This document shows positions 17,183 through 25,989 of a stretch of 64,000 bases of DNA, in pieces. Numbering within the stretch: the stretch's first letter is position 1; each line of letters starts with the position of its first letter. The stretch comes from an uncultured Collinsella sp. (lineage in GTDB: Bacteria > Actinomycetota > Coriobacteriia > Coriobacteriales > Coriobacteriaceae), in NCBI GenBank assembly GCA_900542945.1, contig UQPI01000001.1, forward strand, positions 14,720 to 78,719, written 5' to 3'. Position numbers and translations under genes: made by a program. The notes under the pieces were generated by a model. That model did no database searches, was not told where the DNA came from, and was given only the letters and a program-made list of their open reading frames with translations.

Positions 17183-17344
17183 AGCTATAACGTACTAAGT
17201 TGGCGGCAGAATGCGACCGCCATACCGTTCTTTTCGCTCAGCGGGGCGCTGCGCGCCATGAACGGCTGGGTGTTATGAAATCGGTGGAATCGGTTGAGGG
17301 GATTGCAGGAAATTGAGCTCTGCCGCGAAGGTTGACGATAGCTA

Positions 17345-17549
17345 CTGGACAGTTAGTTCAGATACGTATAAGGCGGCGGGCGTTCGAGGCGTTTCTAAGG
17401 GGCTTCGAGGGCGATTTGAGGGTAAATATGCGGCGGTTGTACTCGAAAACGATGAGCATTGGGCGGCATGGCATCCGCCGGGGAGCTCAGAACGCTCCGA
17501 ACGGCCCTTTGGGGCTTTAAAAAAATACGTATCTGAACTAATTGTCCAG
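17345..17549. repeat. Long palindromic element, right copy
   Basis: The unit begins CTGGACAGTTAGTTCAGATA and ends TATCTGAACTAATTGTCCAG, a 20-plus base near-perfect inverted pair. The interior shows inner complementarity (GGGGCTTCGAGG, GGCCCTTTGGGGC). The gap 17183-17634 holds this and the prs terminator. Confidence 0.8.
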
Positions 17550-17569
17550 GGAAGGTTGGCGAGGGATAG

Positions 17570-17604
17570 AAAAAGGGTCGGAAGCGAGCTTCCGACCCTT
17601 TAAA
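17570..17604 (-). terminator. Terminator of prs
   Basis: Perfect 13-base arms AAAGGGTCGGAAG / CTTCCGACCCTTT with a CGAG loop are followed by U-runs on the minus strand (AAAAAGGG on plus). Confidence 0.88.
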
Positions 17605-17634
17605 AGCATCAAAGATGATGCGATGCGCGTTGGA

Positions 17635-18621
17635 TTACAGTGCGAAGTCGCCGCCGACGAGCGTGGAGACGGGCTCCTCGTGGTAAACGGCGGAGATGGC
17701 CTGAGCGAACTCCTCGGCGACCGAGATGGTCTTGATCTTGCCGCCGACCTCGACGGGGATGGCGTCGGTGACGACGCACTCGACGATGGGGGCATCGTTC
17801 AGGCGCTCGATGGCCGGACCGGAGAAGATGCCGTGGGTGGCGCAGACGTAGATGTCGCCGGCGCCCATAGCCTTGAGCTCCTTGACGTTGGCGCACAGGG
17901 TGCCAGCGGTGTCGATCATGTCGTCGTTGATGATGCAGGTCTTGCCCTTGATGTCACCGATGATGCCCATGACCTCGGCGGCGTTGTGGCGCGGACGGCC
18001 CTTGTGGGCGATGGCCAGGTCGCAGCCGAGCATGTCGGACAGCTTCTTGGCGGCCTTGGCGCGACCCACGTCGGGGGAGACGACAACCAGGTTGTCGGTG
18101 TCGAAGTGCATGTCGTTGTAGTACTGGCCAAACAGCGGCAGTGCGGACAGGTGGTTAACCGGGATATCGAAGAAGCCCTGGATCTGACCCTGGTGCAGGT
18201 CGAGGGTGATGATGCGGTTGACGCCGGCGCGCTCGAGCAGGTTGGCGACGAGGCGGGCGGTGATGGGCTCGCGCGGGCCGGCCTTGCGGTCCTGGCGGGC
18301 ATAGCCGTAGTGGGTGATAACGGCGGTGATGGAGCGGGCGGATGCGCGCTTGGCAGCGTCGGTGGCGATGAGCAGCTCCATGAGCATGTCGTTGACGTTG
18401 CCGCCGGCCACGGACTGAATCAGGAAGACGTCGGCGCCGCGGACGGTCTCGTCGTAGCGGGCGTAAATCTCACCATTGGCGAACTGCTTTAGCGTAAGGC
18501 CCGAAAGCTCGACCCCAAGGTACTCAGCAATCTTCTGAGCGAGGGGACGGTTGGAGGAACCGGAATACACGCGGATGGACTTGCGCATATTCTCCGACTT
18601 CTCGGGATCATTAATCGGCAT
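17635..18621 (-). CDS. prs: Ribose-phosphate pyrophosphokinase
   Basis: This enzyme makes PRPP from ribose-5-phosphate and ATP, feeding PurF and pyrimidine, His and Trp synthesis. The 328-residue protein has FANGEIYARYDETVRGADVF, the flexible-loop region YGYARQDRKAGPREPI, the catalytic DLHQGQIQGFF and the PRPP loop region IINDDMIDTAGTL. The usual ATP-site phrase 'D-D-[ML]-[IV]-D-T-[AG]-G-T' is present. Translation starts after AAGGAGAAGG. glmU lies upstream with a terminator between, though the glmU-prs pairing is common. Confidence 0.95.
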   Translation of the reverse strand: MPINDPEKSENMRKSIRVYSGSSNRPLAQKIAEYLGVELSGLTLKQFANGEIYARYDETVRGADVFLIQSVAGGNVNDMLMELLIATDAAKRASARSITAVITHYGYARQDRKAGPREPITARLVANLLERAGVNRIITLDLHQGQIQGFFDIPVNHLSALPLFGQYYNDMHFDTDNLVVVSPDVGRAKAAKKLSDMLGCDLAIAHKGRPRHNAAEVMGIIGDIKGKTCIINDDMIDTAGTLCANVKELKAMGAGDIYVCATHGIFSGPAIERLNDAPIVECVVTDAIPVEVGGKIKTISVAEEFAQAISAVYHEEPVSTLVGGDFAL

Positions 18622-18762
18622 TACCCTTCTCCTTTATATCGAATGCCATATAGATGCCTTGTTGCATTGTAACCGCGCGGCGGGGTTTATCGAGTCTTGA
18701 TAACGTCTTTACCGTCAACGGACACGAACCGACCACTCATCCGGCCGCGCAGGTCAGCATAG

Positions 18763-18796
18763 AAAAAGGAGCCGTCCCCATGGGAACAGCTCCTTA
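18763..18796 (-). terminator. Terminator of glmU
   Basis: On the minus strand AAGGAGC pairs across GTTCCCATGGGGAC with GCTCCTT and is followed by TTTTT. It separates glmU from prs. Confidence 0.8.
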
Positions 18797-18812
18797 GATG
18801 CTTGGTAAAACG

Positions 18813-20225
18813 TTATACCTCGTCGTCCTCGTGCAGACGGCGGCGATAATCGGCGGCCCAGCCCTCAATATTTACCTGACGGGCGCGGCCCAGTCCGAGC
18901 GCGTCTGCCGGGACCGGCTCGGTGATGACGGAGCCGGCGGCCACGAGCGCGCCGTCGCCGATCTGGGCGGGCGCGACCATCATGGTGTCGGAACCGATGA
19001 AGGCATCCTTGCCGATGACGGTCTTGTGCTTGTGCACGCCGTCGTAGTTGCAGGTGATGGAGCCGGCACCCACGTTGACGCCGGAGCCCATGGTCGTGTC
19101 ACCGATGTAGGACAGGTGCGGCACCTTGGAGCCCTCGCCGATCGTGGACTTCTTGATCTCCACGTGCGTGCCGGCCTTGGAGCCGTCGAGCATGTGGGTG
19201 CCCGGGCGCAGGTAGGCGCGCGGGCCGCAGTCGACGCCGTTCTCGATGACGGCGTCGATGGCGATGGTCTCATCGATGGTGCAGCCGCTGCCGACGGTGG
19301 TGTCGGTGAGGCGGCTGTTGGGGCCGAGCTGGCACTCCTCGCCCACGGTGACGTGGCCGATCAGGTGCGTCTGCGGCCAGACGACGGTGTCGCGGCCGAT
19401 GGTGGCATCAGGGCCGATCCAGGCCTGCGTGGGGTCGATGAAGGTAACGCCCTCGGCCATCCAGTGCTCGTTGATGCGGTCGCGCGCGATGGCGGTAAGC
19501 TGTGCGAGCTGGATGCGGCTGTTGACGCCCAGGCCGTCGCGGTAGTCGTCGCAGTGGAAGATGGAGACTGCCTGGCCGTGGCCCTTGAGGATCTCGAGCA
19601 TGTCGGGCAGATAGTACTCGGACTGCGCGTTGTCGTTGCCGATCTCGTCGATGTGGGCGGCGAGCTGCGCGCCGTCGAAGGCGTAGCAGCCGGCGTTGCA
19701 CTCCAGCAGTGTGGCGGCCTGCTCGGGCGTGCAGTCCTTCTGCTCGATGATGCGCTCGATCTGACCATCGGCGCCCAGCTTGATGCGGCCGTATCCGAAA
19801 GGATCGGGCGGGGTCATGGTCATGACGGTGCAGGCGAGCTCGCCGGTGGCGACGGTTTGCGCGAACTTGGCGACGGTGTCGGCGGTGATGAGCGGCAGGT
19901 CGCCGTTGAGCACGACGACGGGGCCTTGCGTGATGCCACAGGCCTCGAGCGCGACCTTCACGGCATGACCGGTGCCCAGGCGCTCGGTCTGCTCAACGCA
20001 CTCGACCTTGGTGGCACTGGTGGCGTAGGCGCCGTCGATGAGGGCGCGCATCTCGTCGGCGTGGCTGCCGATGACGACCACGACGCGGCTGCAGCCGGCC
20101 TTGATGGTAGCGTCGACGATCCACTGGACCATGGGCTTGCCCAGGATCTTGTGCGAAACCTTGCAGTGGTTCGACTTCATGCGGGTGCCCTCGCCGGCGG
20201 CGAGGATAATTGCGGTTGCGTCCAT
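18813..20225 (-). CDS. glmU: Bifunctional UDP-GlcNAc pyrophosphorylase / GlcN-1-P acetyltransferase
   Basis: The 470-residue enzyme makes UDP-GlcNAc for peptidoglycan. The N-terminal nucleotidyltransferase has AAGEGTRMKSNHCKVSHKI and VVVLNGDLPLI. The C-terminal left-handed beta helix shows hexapeptide repeats, with the acetyl-transfer region RPGTHMLDGSKAGTHVEIKK, THL SYIGD-type sequence and NVGAGSITCNYDGVHKHKT. The start at 20225 lies five bases after CAGGAG. The frame stays open upstream to 20435, but that part has no ribosome site and overlaps the divergent ecfT region. Confidence 0.95.
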   Translation of the reverse strand: MDATAIILAAGEGTRMKSNHCKVSHKILGKPMVQWIVDATIKAGCSRVVVVIGSHADEMRALIDGAYATSATKVECVEQTERLGTGHAVKVALEACGITQGPVVVLNGDLPLITADTVAKFAQTVATGELACTVMTMTPPDPFGYGRIKLGADGQIERIIEQKDCTPEQAATLLECNAGCYAFDGAQLAAHIDEIGNDNAQSEYYLPDMLEILKGHGQAVSIFHCDDYRDGLGVNSRIQLAQLTAIARDRINEHWMAEGVTFIDPTQAWIGPDATIGRDTVVWPQTHLIGHVTVGEECQLGPNSRLTDTTVGSGCTIDETIAIDAVIENGVDCGPRAYLRPGTHMLDGSKAGTHVEIKKSTIGEGSKVPHLSYIGDTTMGSGVNVGAGSITCNYDGVHKHKTVIGKDAFIGSDTMMVAPAQIGDGALVAAGSVITEPVPADALGLGRARQVNIEGWAADYRRRLHEDDEV

Positions 20226-20418
20226 GTGATCTCCTGTTACGTTATAGAGACGTGTGTTTGGAAACGATACACGGCGCAATATGATACCGCAGGCATATGT
20301 TGAGCGCGTAGCGATTGGTTTGCGGCGGTTGAGGCTTGCGCCGCCGGCGTGGCGTTTGTGCTGCTTGCGTGCGGCGTTGGCGGTGCTGCGGAGCTGTCGT
20401 TTGAGCGAGGGGACGGGG

Positions 20419-21312
20419 GTGCCCGTGGACAACATACAAGAGGAGTTTGGCGGCGAGCCCGTCGCGGCATTCTCGATGTCGCATCCGGCTGTGCCGGCCC
20501 TCTACATGGTGCTGACGCTGGGGCTCACCATGTTCTCGATGCAACCGGTGCTGATCGCGCTGTCGCTTGCGGGCGGGCTGGCGTATGGATTTGCGACGCG
20601 TGGGGCTGCCCGCACGCTGGGCGCACTCCGCTGGCAGCTGCCGGTGATTTTGATCGTTGCGGTGCTCAATCCGCTGTTTAGCGCCTCGGGCTCGACGGAG
20701 CTGTTCCGTATTGGTATGCGCGCAGTGTATCTGGAGAGCATGGTATACGGTCTGTGCATGGGCGGGCTGTTTGTGGCGAGCGTGCTGTGGTTTGAGGCGG
20801 CGGCGTCGATGCTCGAATACGATAAGGTGCTCGCGCTGCTGGGTAATACCGCACCGGTGATTGCGCTCATGATCTCGATGTGCATGAGGCTTATCCCGCA
20901 GTTTTTGCGCCGCGGTCGTACGGTGCTGGCGGTGCAGGATGCGATTGATGTGCCGGGCCGCGCGCCGGCCGACCCCGTACGCTCGCGCCTGCGGGCGTCG
21001 AGCGTGTTGATGGGCTGGGGCATGGAAGATTCGCTGGAGCGCGCGGACGCGATGCGCTCGCGCGGGTGGGGTGCCGCGACGCGTCGTACGACGTATGCGC
21101 GGTATCGACTGGGGCGCAGCGACGTTGCCGCGCTGGCCGGGCTCGCACTGTTTGGTGCTGCCGCGGTGGCGGTGGCGTGGACCGCGACGACGCAGTATTC
21201 GTTTTATCCGCAGCTCTCGGTGCCGGCGCCGTGGCTGGGCTATGTCGTGTACGCTGCCTGGATGATGCTGCCTTGCGCGTTGCACGCGATTGATGAGAAG
21301 AGGTTTGGCTGA
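20419..21312 (+). CDS. ecfT: ECF transporter transmembrane component (EcfT / CbiQ family)
   Basis: This is the membrane scaffold of an energy-coupling-factor vitamin or metal importer. It has several hydrophobic segments and the family coupling motif ERADAMRSRGWG near residue 215, which binds the ATPase. GTG at 20419 after GAGGGGACGG is the preferred start (297 residues); GTG at 20425 is close. The frame is open back to 20254, but that stretch is Arg-rich and looks non-coding. The stop overlaps the next gene (TGATG), so T and A components are coupled. The gene diverges from glmU. Confidence 0.85.
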   Translation: MPVDNIQEEFGGEPVAAFSMSHPAVPALYMVLTLGLTMFSMQPVLIALSLAGGLAYGFATRGAARTLGALRWQLPVILIVAVLNPLFSASGSTELFRIGMRAVYLESMVYGLCMGGLFVASVLWFEAAASMLEYDKVLALLGNTAPVIALMISMCMRLIPQFLRRGRTVLAVQDAIDVPGRAPADPVRSRLRASSVLMGWGMEDSLERADAMRSRGWGAATRRTTYARYRLGRSDVAALAGLALFGAAAVAVAWTATTQYSFYPQLSVPAPWLGYVVYAAWMMLPCALHAIDEKRFG

Positions 21313-22955
21313 TGGCTCGGTTGGATAGGGGCCCGGTGTCGGGCGCGGCGTGCGGCCCGGATATTCCGGCGATTGAGGTGCAGGGCCTTGGTTTTGCCTA
21401 TCCCGGGGCCGAGGCACCGGTGCTCGAGGGGCTTGATTGGCGTGTTCCCCAAGGTGCATTTGCGCTGCTTGTTGGCGGTACCGGTTCGGGTAAGTCGACG
21501 CTGCTGTCGCTGCTCAAGCCCGAGATCGCTCCGGCGGGCGAGCGCACTGGCGATACGCGCGTGCTGGGCGAGAACGTTGCCGACATGGACGTCCGGGCGT
21601 CCGCGGAGCGCGTGGGCTATGTGTTCCAGGATCCCGAGAACCAGATCGTGTGCGAAACCGTGTGGCACGAGATGGCGTTTGGCCTGGAAAACTTGGGGCT
21701 AGCACGTGATGAGATGCGCCGTCGCGTAGCTGAGACCAGCTATTTCTTTGGTCTGGAGGACTGGCTTCATCGCGATACCGATACGCTTTCGGGCGGCCGC
21801 AAGCAGCTGCTGTCGCTTGCCGCCGTCCTGGCGCTGCGTCCGCGTGTGCTGCTACTCGACGAGCCCACGTCTCAGCTCGATCCCGTTGCCGAGAAGAATT
21901 TTCTGCACGCGCTGTTTCGCGTGAACCGTGAGTTGGGCTGCACGGTTGTTGTGGCTACGCATCAACCGCGCCCAATGCTCGAGTATGCGACGTGTGCGTA
22001 CCGGATTGAGGACGGTCGCGTGCGCGAGGTGGCGGATATGGCTTCTTTGGGACGCCGAGAATCACTGTTTTCCGACGACATGTTGGGGTGGGGTGCCGTC
22101 CGATGTGCAAAAAACGGAGTATTCAGCAGGCGTGAGGACAATTTGGGCTCTCTGGAGCCGCCCGGGGACGTATCGAGCGCGAAAAAAAGTTCGAAATTGG
22201 ACAAATCGTCCGAATTTGTGGCGCAAACGTCGCTCGAGAACGGCTCGGAAGCCTTCCCGCGCACGGATGGGAGCAGAATACTCCAAAAAATGTACGGCGG
22301 GTCGGCTACCACCCTGGCAGGGAGCTGGTTTCGCTACGATCGCGCGGGCGGTTGGGTGCTGCGCGGGCTCGACGTGGCGTTTTCGGCCGGTGCGGTGCAT
22401 GCGATCGTGGGCGGCAACGGATGCGGTAAGTCGACGATGCTTTCGGTGCTGGCCAAGACTGCCAAGCTGCAACGTGGTCGTATGGTGCGCGGGGCGGCCT
22501 CGGCTGCGCTGCTGCCGCAGAACCCCAAGGCCCTGCTGGTTGCCGAGACGGTGCGCGACGAGCTGATGGAATGGGCTTCGGCCTGCGGGTACGACGAGGC
22601 TATGGCGCGGGAGCGCGCGGCGAGTCTGGGGCTCGCGGACTTGGGGGAGCGCCACCCCTATGACCTTTCGGGCGGACAGCGTCAGCTGCTTGCGTTGGCA
22701 AAGCTGCTGTTGATCGGCCCCGAACTGCTATTGCTCGATGAGCCCACCAAGGGTTTGGACCTGGCCAGCCGCCGCATCATCGCCCGCGCCCTGCGCGACC
22801 ATGCGCAGGCTGGCGGCACCGTCGTCATGGCGACGCACGACCTAGACTTTGCCGAGCAGGTTGCCGATGACATTTCCATGATGTTTGATGGCGAGATCGC
22901 CTGCATGGAGCCGCCGACCGACTTCTTTGCCGACAACGTGTTTTATAGGGCGTGA
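21312..22955 (+). CDS. ECF transporter ATPase, two ABC domains in one chain (EcfA1-EcfA2 fusion)
   Basis: The 547-residue protein has two complete ABC modules. Module 1 (about 15-240) has GGTGSGKSTL, LSGGRKQLL and VLLLDEPTSQLDP. Module 2 (about 335-545) has GGNGCGKSTM, LSGGQRQLL and LLLLDEPTKGLDL. It replaces the usual two separate EcfA genes. The linker, residues 265-327, is unlike either module and is encoded by a DNA palindrome (22106-22294): Ser/Lys-rich and without visible structure. It is expected to work with EcfT and the S component on either side. Confidence 0.92.
   Translation: MARLDRGPVSGAACGPDIPAIEVQGLGFAYPGAEAPVLEGLDWRVPQGAFALLVGGTGSGKSTLLSLLKPEIAPAGERTGDTRVLGENVADMDVRASAERVGYVFQDPENQIVCETVWHEMAFGLENLGLARDEMRRRVAETSYFFGLEDWLHRDTDTLSGGRKQLLSLAAVLALRPRVLLLDEPTSQLDPVAEKNFLHALFRVNRELGCTVVVATHQPRPMLEYATCAYRIEDGRVREVADMASLGRRESLFSDDMLGWGAVRCAKNGVFSRREDNLGSLEPPGDVSSAKKSSKLDKSSEFVAQTSLENGSEAFPRTDGSRILQKMYGGSATTLAGSWFRYDRAGGWVLRGLDVAFSAGAVHAIVGGNGCGKSTMLSVLAKTAKLQRGRMVRGAASAALLPQNPKALLVAETVRDELMEWASACGYDEAMARERAASLGLADLGERHPYDLSGGQRQLLALAKLLLIGPELLLLDEPTKGLDLASRRIIARALRDHAQAGGTVVMATHDLDFAEQVADDISMMFDGEIACMEPPTDFFADNVFYRA
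22106..22294. repeat. Palindromic element in frame inside the ECF ATPase gene
   Basis: The left arm TGCAAAAAACGGAGTATTC and the right arm (minus strand TACATTTTTTGGAGTATTC) are near matches. Inside is a second hairpin, AAATTGGAC...GTCCGAATTT. The 189-bp unit is a multiple of three and holds no stop in the coding frame, so it adds 63 linker residues. Confidence 0.7.
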
Positions 22956-22959
22956 TGGG

Positions 22960-23673
22960 ATGACGGATTATCGCGTCGCGCGCCTGCTCGCAAAACTGGA
23001 GATACCGCTGCTGCTGGCGGTGCCAGCCGTGATGGCTGCGGCGTTGCTGGCGGGCGTTGAACAGGCGGCGCTTGCCATGCTTGTCGTGGTGGCGCTGGTG
23101 CTCGCGCTGTTCTTTGCGGGCTACGAGGCGTCGCGCCCGGGCTTACGCCAGATTGTGCCAACGCTGGTTCTGGCGGCGTTGGCTGCGGCGGGGCGCATTC
23201 TGTTTGGCCCCATTCCCGACTTTAAACCGGTGAGCGCCATCGCCATTATCGCGGGGGCGACGCTTGGTTGCCGCAATGGTTTTATGGTTGGCGCGCTGGC
23301 GGCGCTGACCAGCAATTTCTTTTTTGGACAGGGCATGTGGACGCCGTGGCAGATGTATGCCTGGGGGCTCGTGGGATACGTTGGCGGTGCGTTGGCGCAT
23401 GCCGGCGCTTTTGATCGCGCCGATGGCACCGTGCGTATGCCGGCGCTGTTGATCTACGGCTTTGCTTCGGGTTTGCTGTACGGCGTTGTGATCAACGCGT
23501 ATGACATCATTGGGTTTGTACAGCCGCTCACGTGGGCGGGTGCCATGGCGCGTCTTGCCACCGCCGTACCGTTCGATATCACGCACGGCCTTGCGACCTG
23601 CGTGTTTTTGGTCGCCCTGTACAAGCCTTGGTGTCGCCGCATCAACCGAGTCGTCGTGAAATACGGGCTGTAG
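22960..23673 (+). CDS. ECF transporter S component, substrate unknown
   Basis: This 237-residue membrane protein has about six hydrophobic segments. It carries the S-component pattern AIAIIAGATLGCRNGFMVGALAALTSN (seen as AGATLGCRNGFMVGALAAL), then GMWTPWQMYAWGLVGYVGG. ATG at 22960 is chosen because the open frame upstream lies in the ATPase gene. Standing last in a T-A-S operon, it should bind the substrate. No riboswitch is visible upstream of the operon that would name the vitamin; a pantothenate-, cobalamin- or queuosine-type substrate cannot be separated by eye. Confidence 0.82.
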   Translation: MTDYRVARLLAKLEIPLLLAVPAVMAAALLAGVEQAALAMLVVVALVLALFFAGYEASRPGLRQIVPTLVLAALAAAGRILFGPIPDFKPVSAIAIIAGATLGCRNGFMVGALAALTSNFFFGQGMWTPWQMYAWGLVGYVGGALAHAGAFDRADGTVRMPALLIYGFASGLLYGVVINAYDIIGFVQPLTWAGAMARLATAVPFDITHGLATCVFLVALYKPWCRRINRVVVKYGL

Positions 23674-23712
23674 GGTTGGTTACGCCGGGGCGGGAATCAA
23701 TACTGCCGAAGT

Positions 23713-23880
23713 GCCATTTCAAAACTATGCCGGTTTACGGGGCTAGATTAGCGCGGGCCGACCATACCAGCATTTTTCGAAATAGGGCACACCGTCTACC
23801 TGCGATTTTATTATCTCGGAATTGCGTATGGTTAGGGGTTCGCGATTCAGCCCCGTAAACCGGCAAAGTTTTGGAATGGC
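23713..23880. repeat. Type A nested palindrome, copy A1
   Basis: The 168-bp unit has outer arms around CAAAACTATGCCGGTTTACG and its near-complement. The core carries GACCATACC and CTACCTGCGATTTT. Copies A2 and A3 are at 57831 and 58328. The gap 23674-24209 consists of A1 and B1, with no gene seen. Confidence 0.8.
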
Positions 23881-23927
23881 CGGCTGAGATGACGGGCATC
23901 GTGGCCCTCAGAGAGCCAAATTGATCC

Positions 23928-24209
23928 ATTTTCTTCCGTCCCCAGATGTCCCCAGGGAATCAGTTGACGGCGCTTGCCACGAAACTGGCCCATCTACTAC
24001 GTTTAGCTTGATGCCCCCGACAATGTTCGCGTTTTATGAAAAACCGCAGGCTTTCTACCTGCGGTTTTCTTTTGGCGTTGTTCGCTGTGGTTGAGGGTGG
24101 TGGCTTAAACGTAGTAGATGGGCGTGTTTCGTGGCGGATGGGTCACACGGATACCCTCACGAGGCCCAAAATGATCCGTTTTCCTCCGTCCCCAGGGGAT
24201 CAGTTGGGG
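23928..24209. repeat. Type B nested palindrome, copy B1
   Basis: The inner arms GGCCCATCTACTACGTTTA / TAAACGTAGTAGATGGGC lie outside a core hairpin, AAAACCGCAGGCTTT / CTACCTGCGGTTTT. Outside these is a pair of direct repeats, TGATCCATTTTCTTCCGTCC and TGATCCGTTTTCCTCCGTCC. It ends at the xthA stop codon. Copy B2 is at 58010-58310. Confidence 0.8.
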
Positions 24210-25028
24210 CTAGGGCTCTAGCGTGAGGGTGACGGGGCAGTGGTCGCTGCCAAAGATGTCGCTGCGGATGCCGGTGTCGCGTACGTTGTCGGCGATTGCG
24301 TCGCTTACCAGGAAGTAGTCGATGCGCCAGCCTGCGTTGTTCTTGCGGGCATTAAAGCGATAGCTCCACCAGCTGTAGACGCCCTCGACGTCGGGGTTTG
24401 CCGTGCGCCAGGTATCGGTAAAGCCGGCGTTGAGCAGCTCGGTAAACTTGCCGCGTTCTTCGTCCGAAAAGCCGGCGTTGCCGCGGTTGGACTTGGGGTT
24501 CTTAAGGTCGATTTCCTCGTGCGCCACGTTAAAGTCGCCGCAGGTCACGACGGGTTTGCCGGTCTCGCGCTCGAGTGCGTTCAAAAAGCCGCGGTAGGCA
24601 TCGTCCCAGGCCATGCGCACATCGATGCGCGCGAGCTCATTTTGGGCGTTGGGCGTATAGACGTCGACAAACCAGAATTTGTCGAACTCCAGCGCGCAGA
24701 CGCGGCCCTCGGTCGCGGCTTGGGCAACGAGCTCGGCAGCCTCGCCTTCGTCGGCGTAGGGTAGCAGCGCGTCGGCGTGCAGCACGCGCAGCGGTTCCTG
24801 GCGGCTAAAGACCGCAGTGCCCGAATAGCCTTTACGCTCGGCGTAGCTCCAGGTTTGGTGATAGCCGGGCAGGTCAATATCGACCTGGCCTTCTTGCAGC
24901 TTGGTCTCTTGCAGCGCCAGGATATCGACGTCGAGTTCTTGCGCGATCTGGATAAAGCTCGGGTCCTTTTTGAGCACGGCGCGCAGGCCGTTGACGTTCC
25001 ACGAGGCGAAAGTGTAAGTCTGAGGCAT
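24210..25028 (-). CDS. xthA: Exodeoxyribonuclease III
   Basis: This AP endonuclease and 3'-5' exonuclease acts in base-excision repair. The 272-residue protein shows the ExoIII order: FASWNVNGLRA, DILALQETKLQ (Mg Glu), YSGTAVFSR, VDVYTPNAQN, VVTCGDFNVAHEEIDLKN (catalytic Asp/Asn), GWRIDYFLVS and GSDHCPV (His near the end). The start at 25028 is preceded by GAAAGGA. Its stop codon sits at the edge of repeat B1. Confidence 0.95.
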   Translation of the reverse strand: MPQTYTFASWNVNGLRAVLKKDPSFIQIAQELDVDILALQETKLQEGQVDIDLPGYHQTWSYAERKGYSGTAVFSRQEPLRVLHADALLPYADEGEAAELVAQAATEGRVCALEFDKFWFVDVYTPNAQNELARIDVRMAWDDAYRGFLNALERETGKPVVTCGDFNVAHEEIDLKNPKSNRGNAGFSDEERGKFTELLNAGFTDTWRTANPDVEGVYSWWSYRFNARKNNAGWRIDYFLVSDAIADNVRDTGIRSDIFGSDHCPVTLTLEP

Positions 25029-25142
25029 GGTGTCCTTTCGACGGGGTTGGCAGGCTTAAGATTAGCGCAACAGGGGCGGGGCGGGCCCCGCGGACGACGG
25101 CGCAATCGCAGTCGCCCCGATCAACAAGGACGGAGGGCTCAT

Positions 25143-25895
25143 ATGACGCAGGCAATATCGGATCCCAAGCAGGCCTCCGCCGCGCTGGCGGAGCTTTTTG
25201 ATACCCACAAGCGCGTGGTCTTCTTTGGCGGCGCGGGTGTTTCCACGGCAAGCGGCATTCCCGATTTTCGCAGCGTGGACGGCCTGTATCACCAGCAGTT
25301 TGCCTATCCGCCCGAGACCATGCTGTCGCACAGCTTTTACGAGACACATCCGGCGGAGTTCTTCGACTTTTACCGAACCAAGATGATCGCGCTTAACGCT
25401 AAGCCCAACCGCTGCCACACCAAGCTGGCCGAGCTGGAGCGCGTCGGCAAGCTTGATGCCGTGGTGACGCAAAACATCGACGGCTTGCATCAGATGGCGG
25501 GCTCGCAGCGCGTGTTTGAGTTGCACGGATCGGTCCATCGCAACATTTGCCAGTCGTGCGGAGCGGTCTATAGCGCCGAGTGGATTTGCTCGCGCGAGCA
25601 CGAGGACGCCGCGGGCGTGCCCGTGTGCCCCGCGTGCGGTGGTCGCATCAAGCCCGATGTGGTGCTATACGAAGAGCCGCTCGACGAGCATGTGCTGACC
25701 GGCGCCGTTGCCGCCATCGCCGCGGCCGATGCCCTCATTGTGGGCGGGACCTCGCTCGTGGTGTATCCGGCGGCGGGCCTTACGCGCTACTTTACCGGCG
25801 ATACGCTGGCCATTTGCAATCTAGCTCCCACCGATCAAGATGCAAATGCCGACCTGCTGATTTCTTGCGACATCGCGGCCGCGTTTGCGTTCTAG
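25143..25895 (+). CDS. NAD-dependent protein deacylase, Sir2 family
   Basis: This 250-residue sirtuin removes acyl groups from lysine using NAD. Visible features are GAGVSTASGIPDFRS, TQNIDGLHQ, the catalytic His in ELHGS, a Cys4 zinc site (CQSCGAVYS and CPACGG) and the NAD-binding VGGTSLVVYPAAG. The start at 25143 follows ACAAGGACGGAGGG. The gene diverges from xthA. The length and the zinc site fit the bacterial CobB/Sir2 group. Confidence 0.93.
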   Translation: MTQAISDPKQASAALAELFDTHKRVVFFGGAGVSTASGIPDFRSVDGLYHQQFAYPPETMLSHSFYETHPAEFFDFYRTKMIALNAKPNRCHTKLAELERVGKLDAVVTQNIDGLHQMAGSQRVFELHGSVHRNICQSCGAVYSAEWICSREHEDAAGVPVCPACGGRIKPDVVLYEEPLDEHVLTGAVAAIAAADALIVGGTSLVVYPAAGLTRYFTGDTLAICNLAPTDQDANADLLISCDIAAAFAF

Positions 25896-25989
25896 CCCGT
25901 GTGCGCGGATACAATAGAAAGACTGATTGCAAAGCGACCCCGCCGCCTGCGCCCGAGCGCGGCGGCGCGGGCATTTGAGGAGGATGTTC

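Noticed and set aside
20254..20418. N-terminal extension of EcfT from an ATG at 20254.
   Set aside because: The stretch is Arg-rich, has no ribosome site at 20254 and would overlap the glmU promoter; the GTG codons at 20419/20425 follow GAGGGG.
20226..20420. Riboswitch before the ECF operon.
   Set aside because: No conserved box of cobalamin, TPP or FMN riboswitches was found, and the gap to glmU is short.
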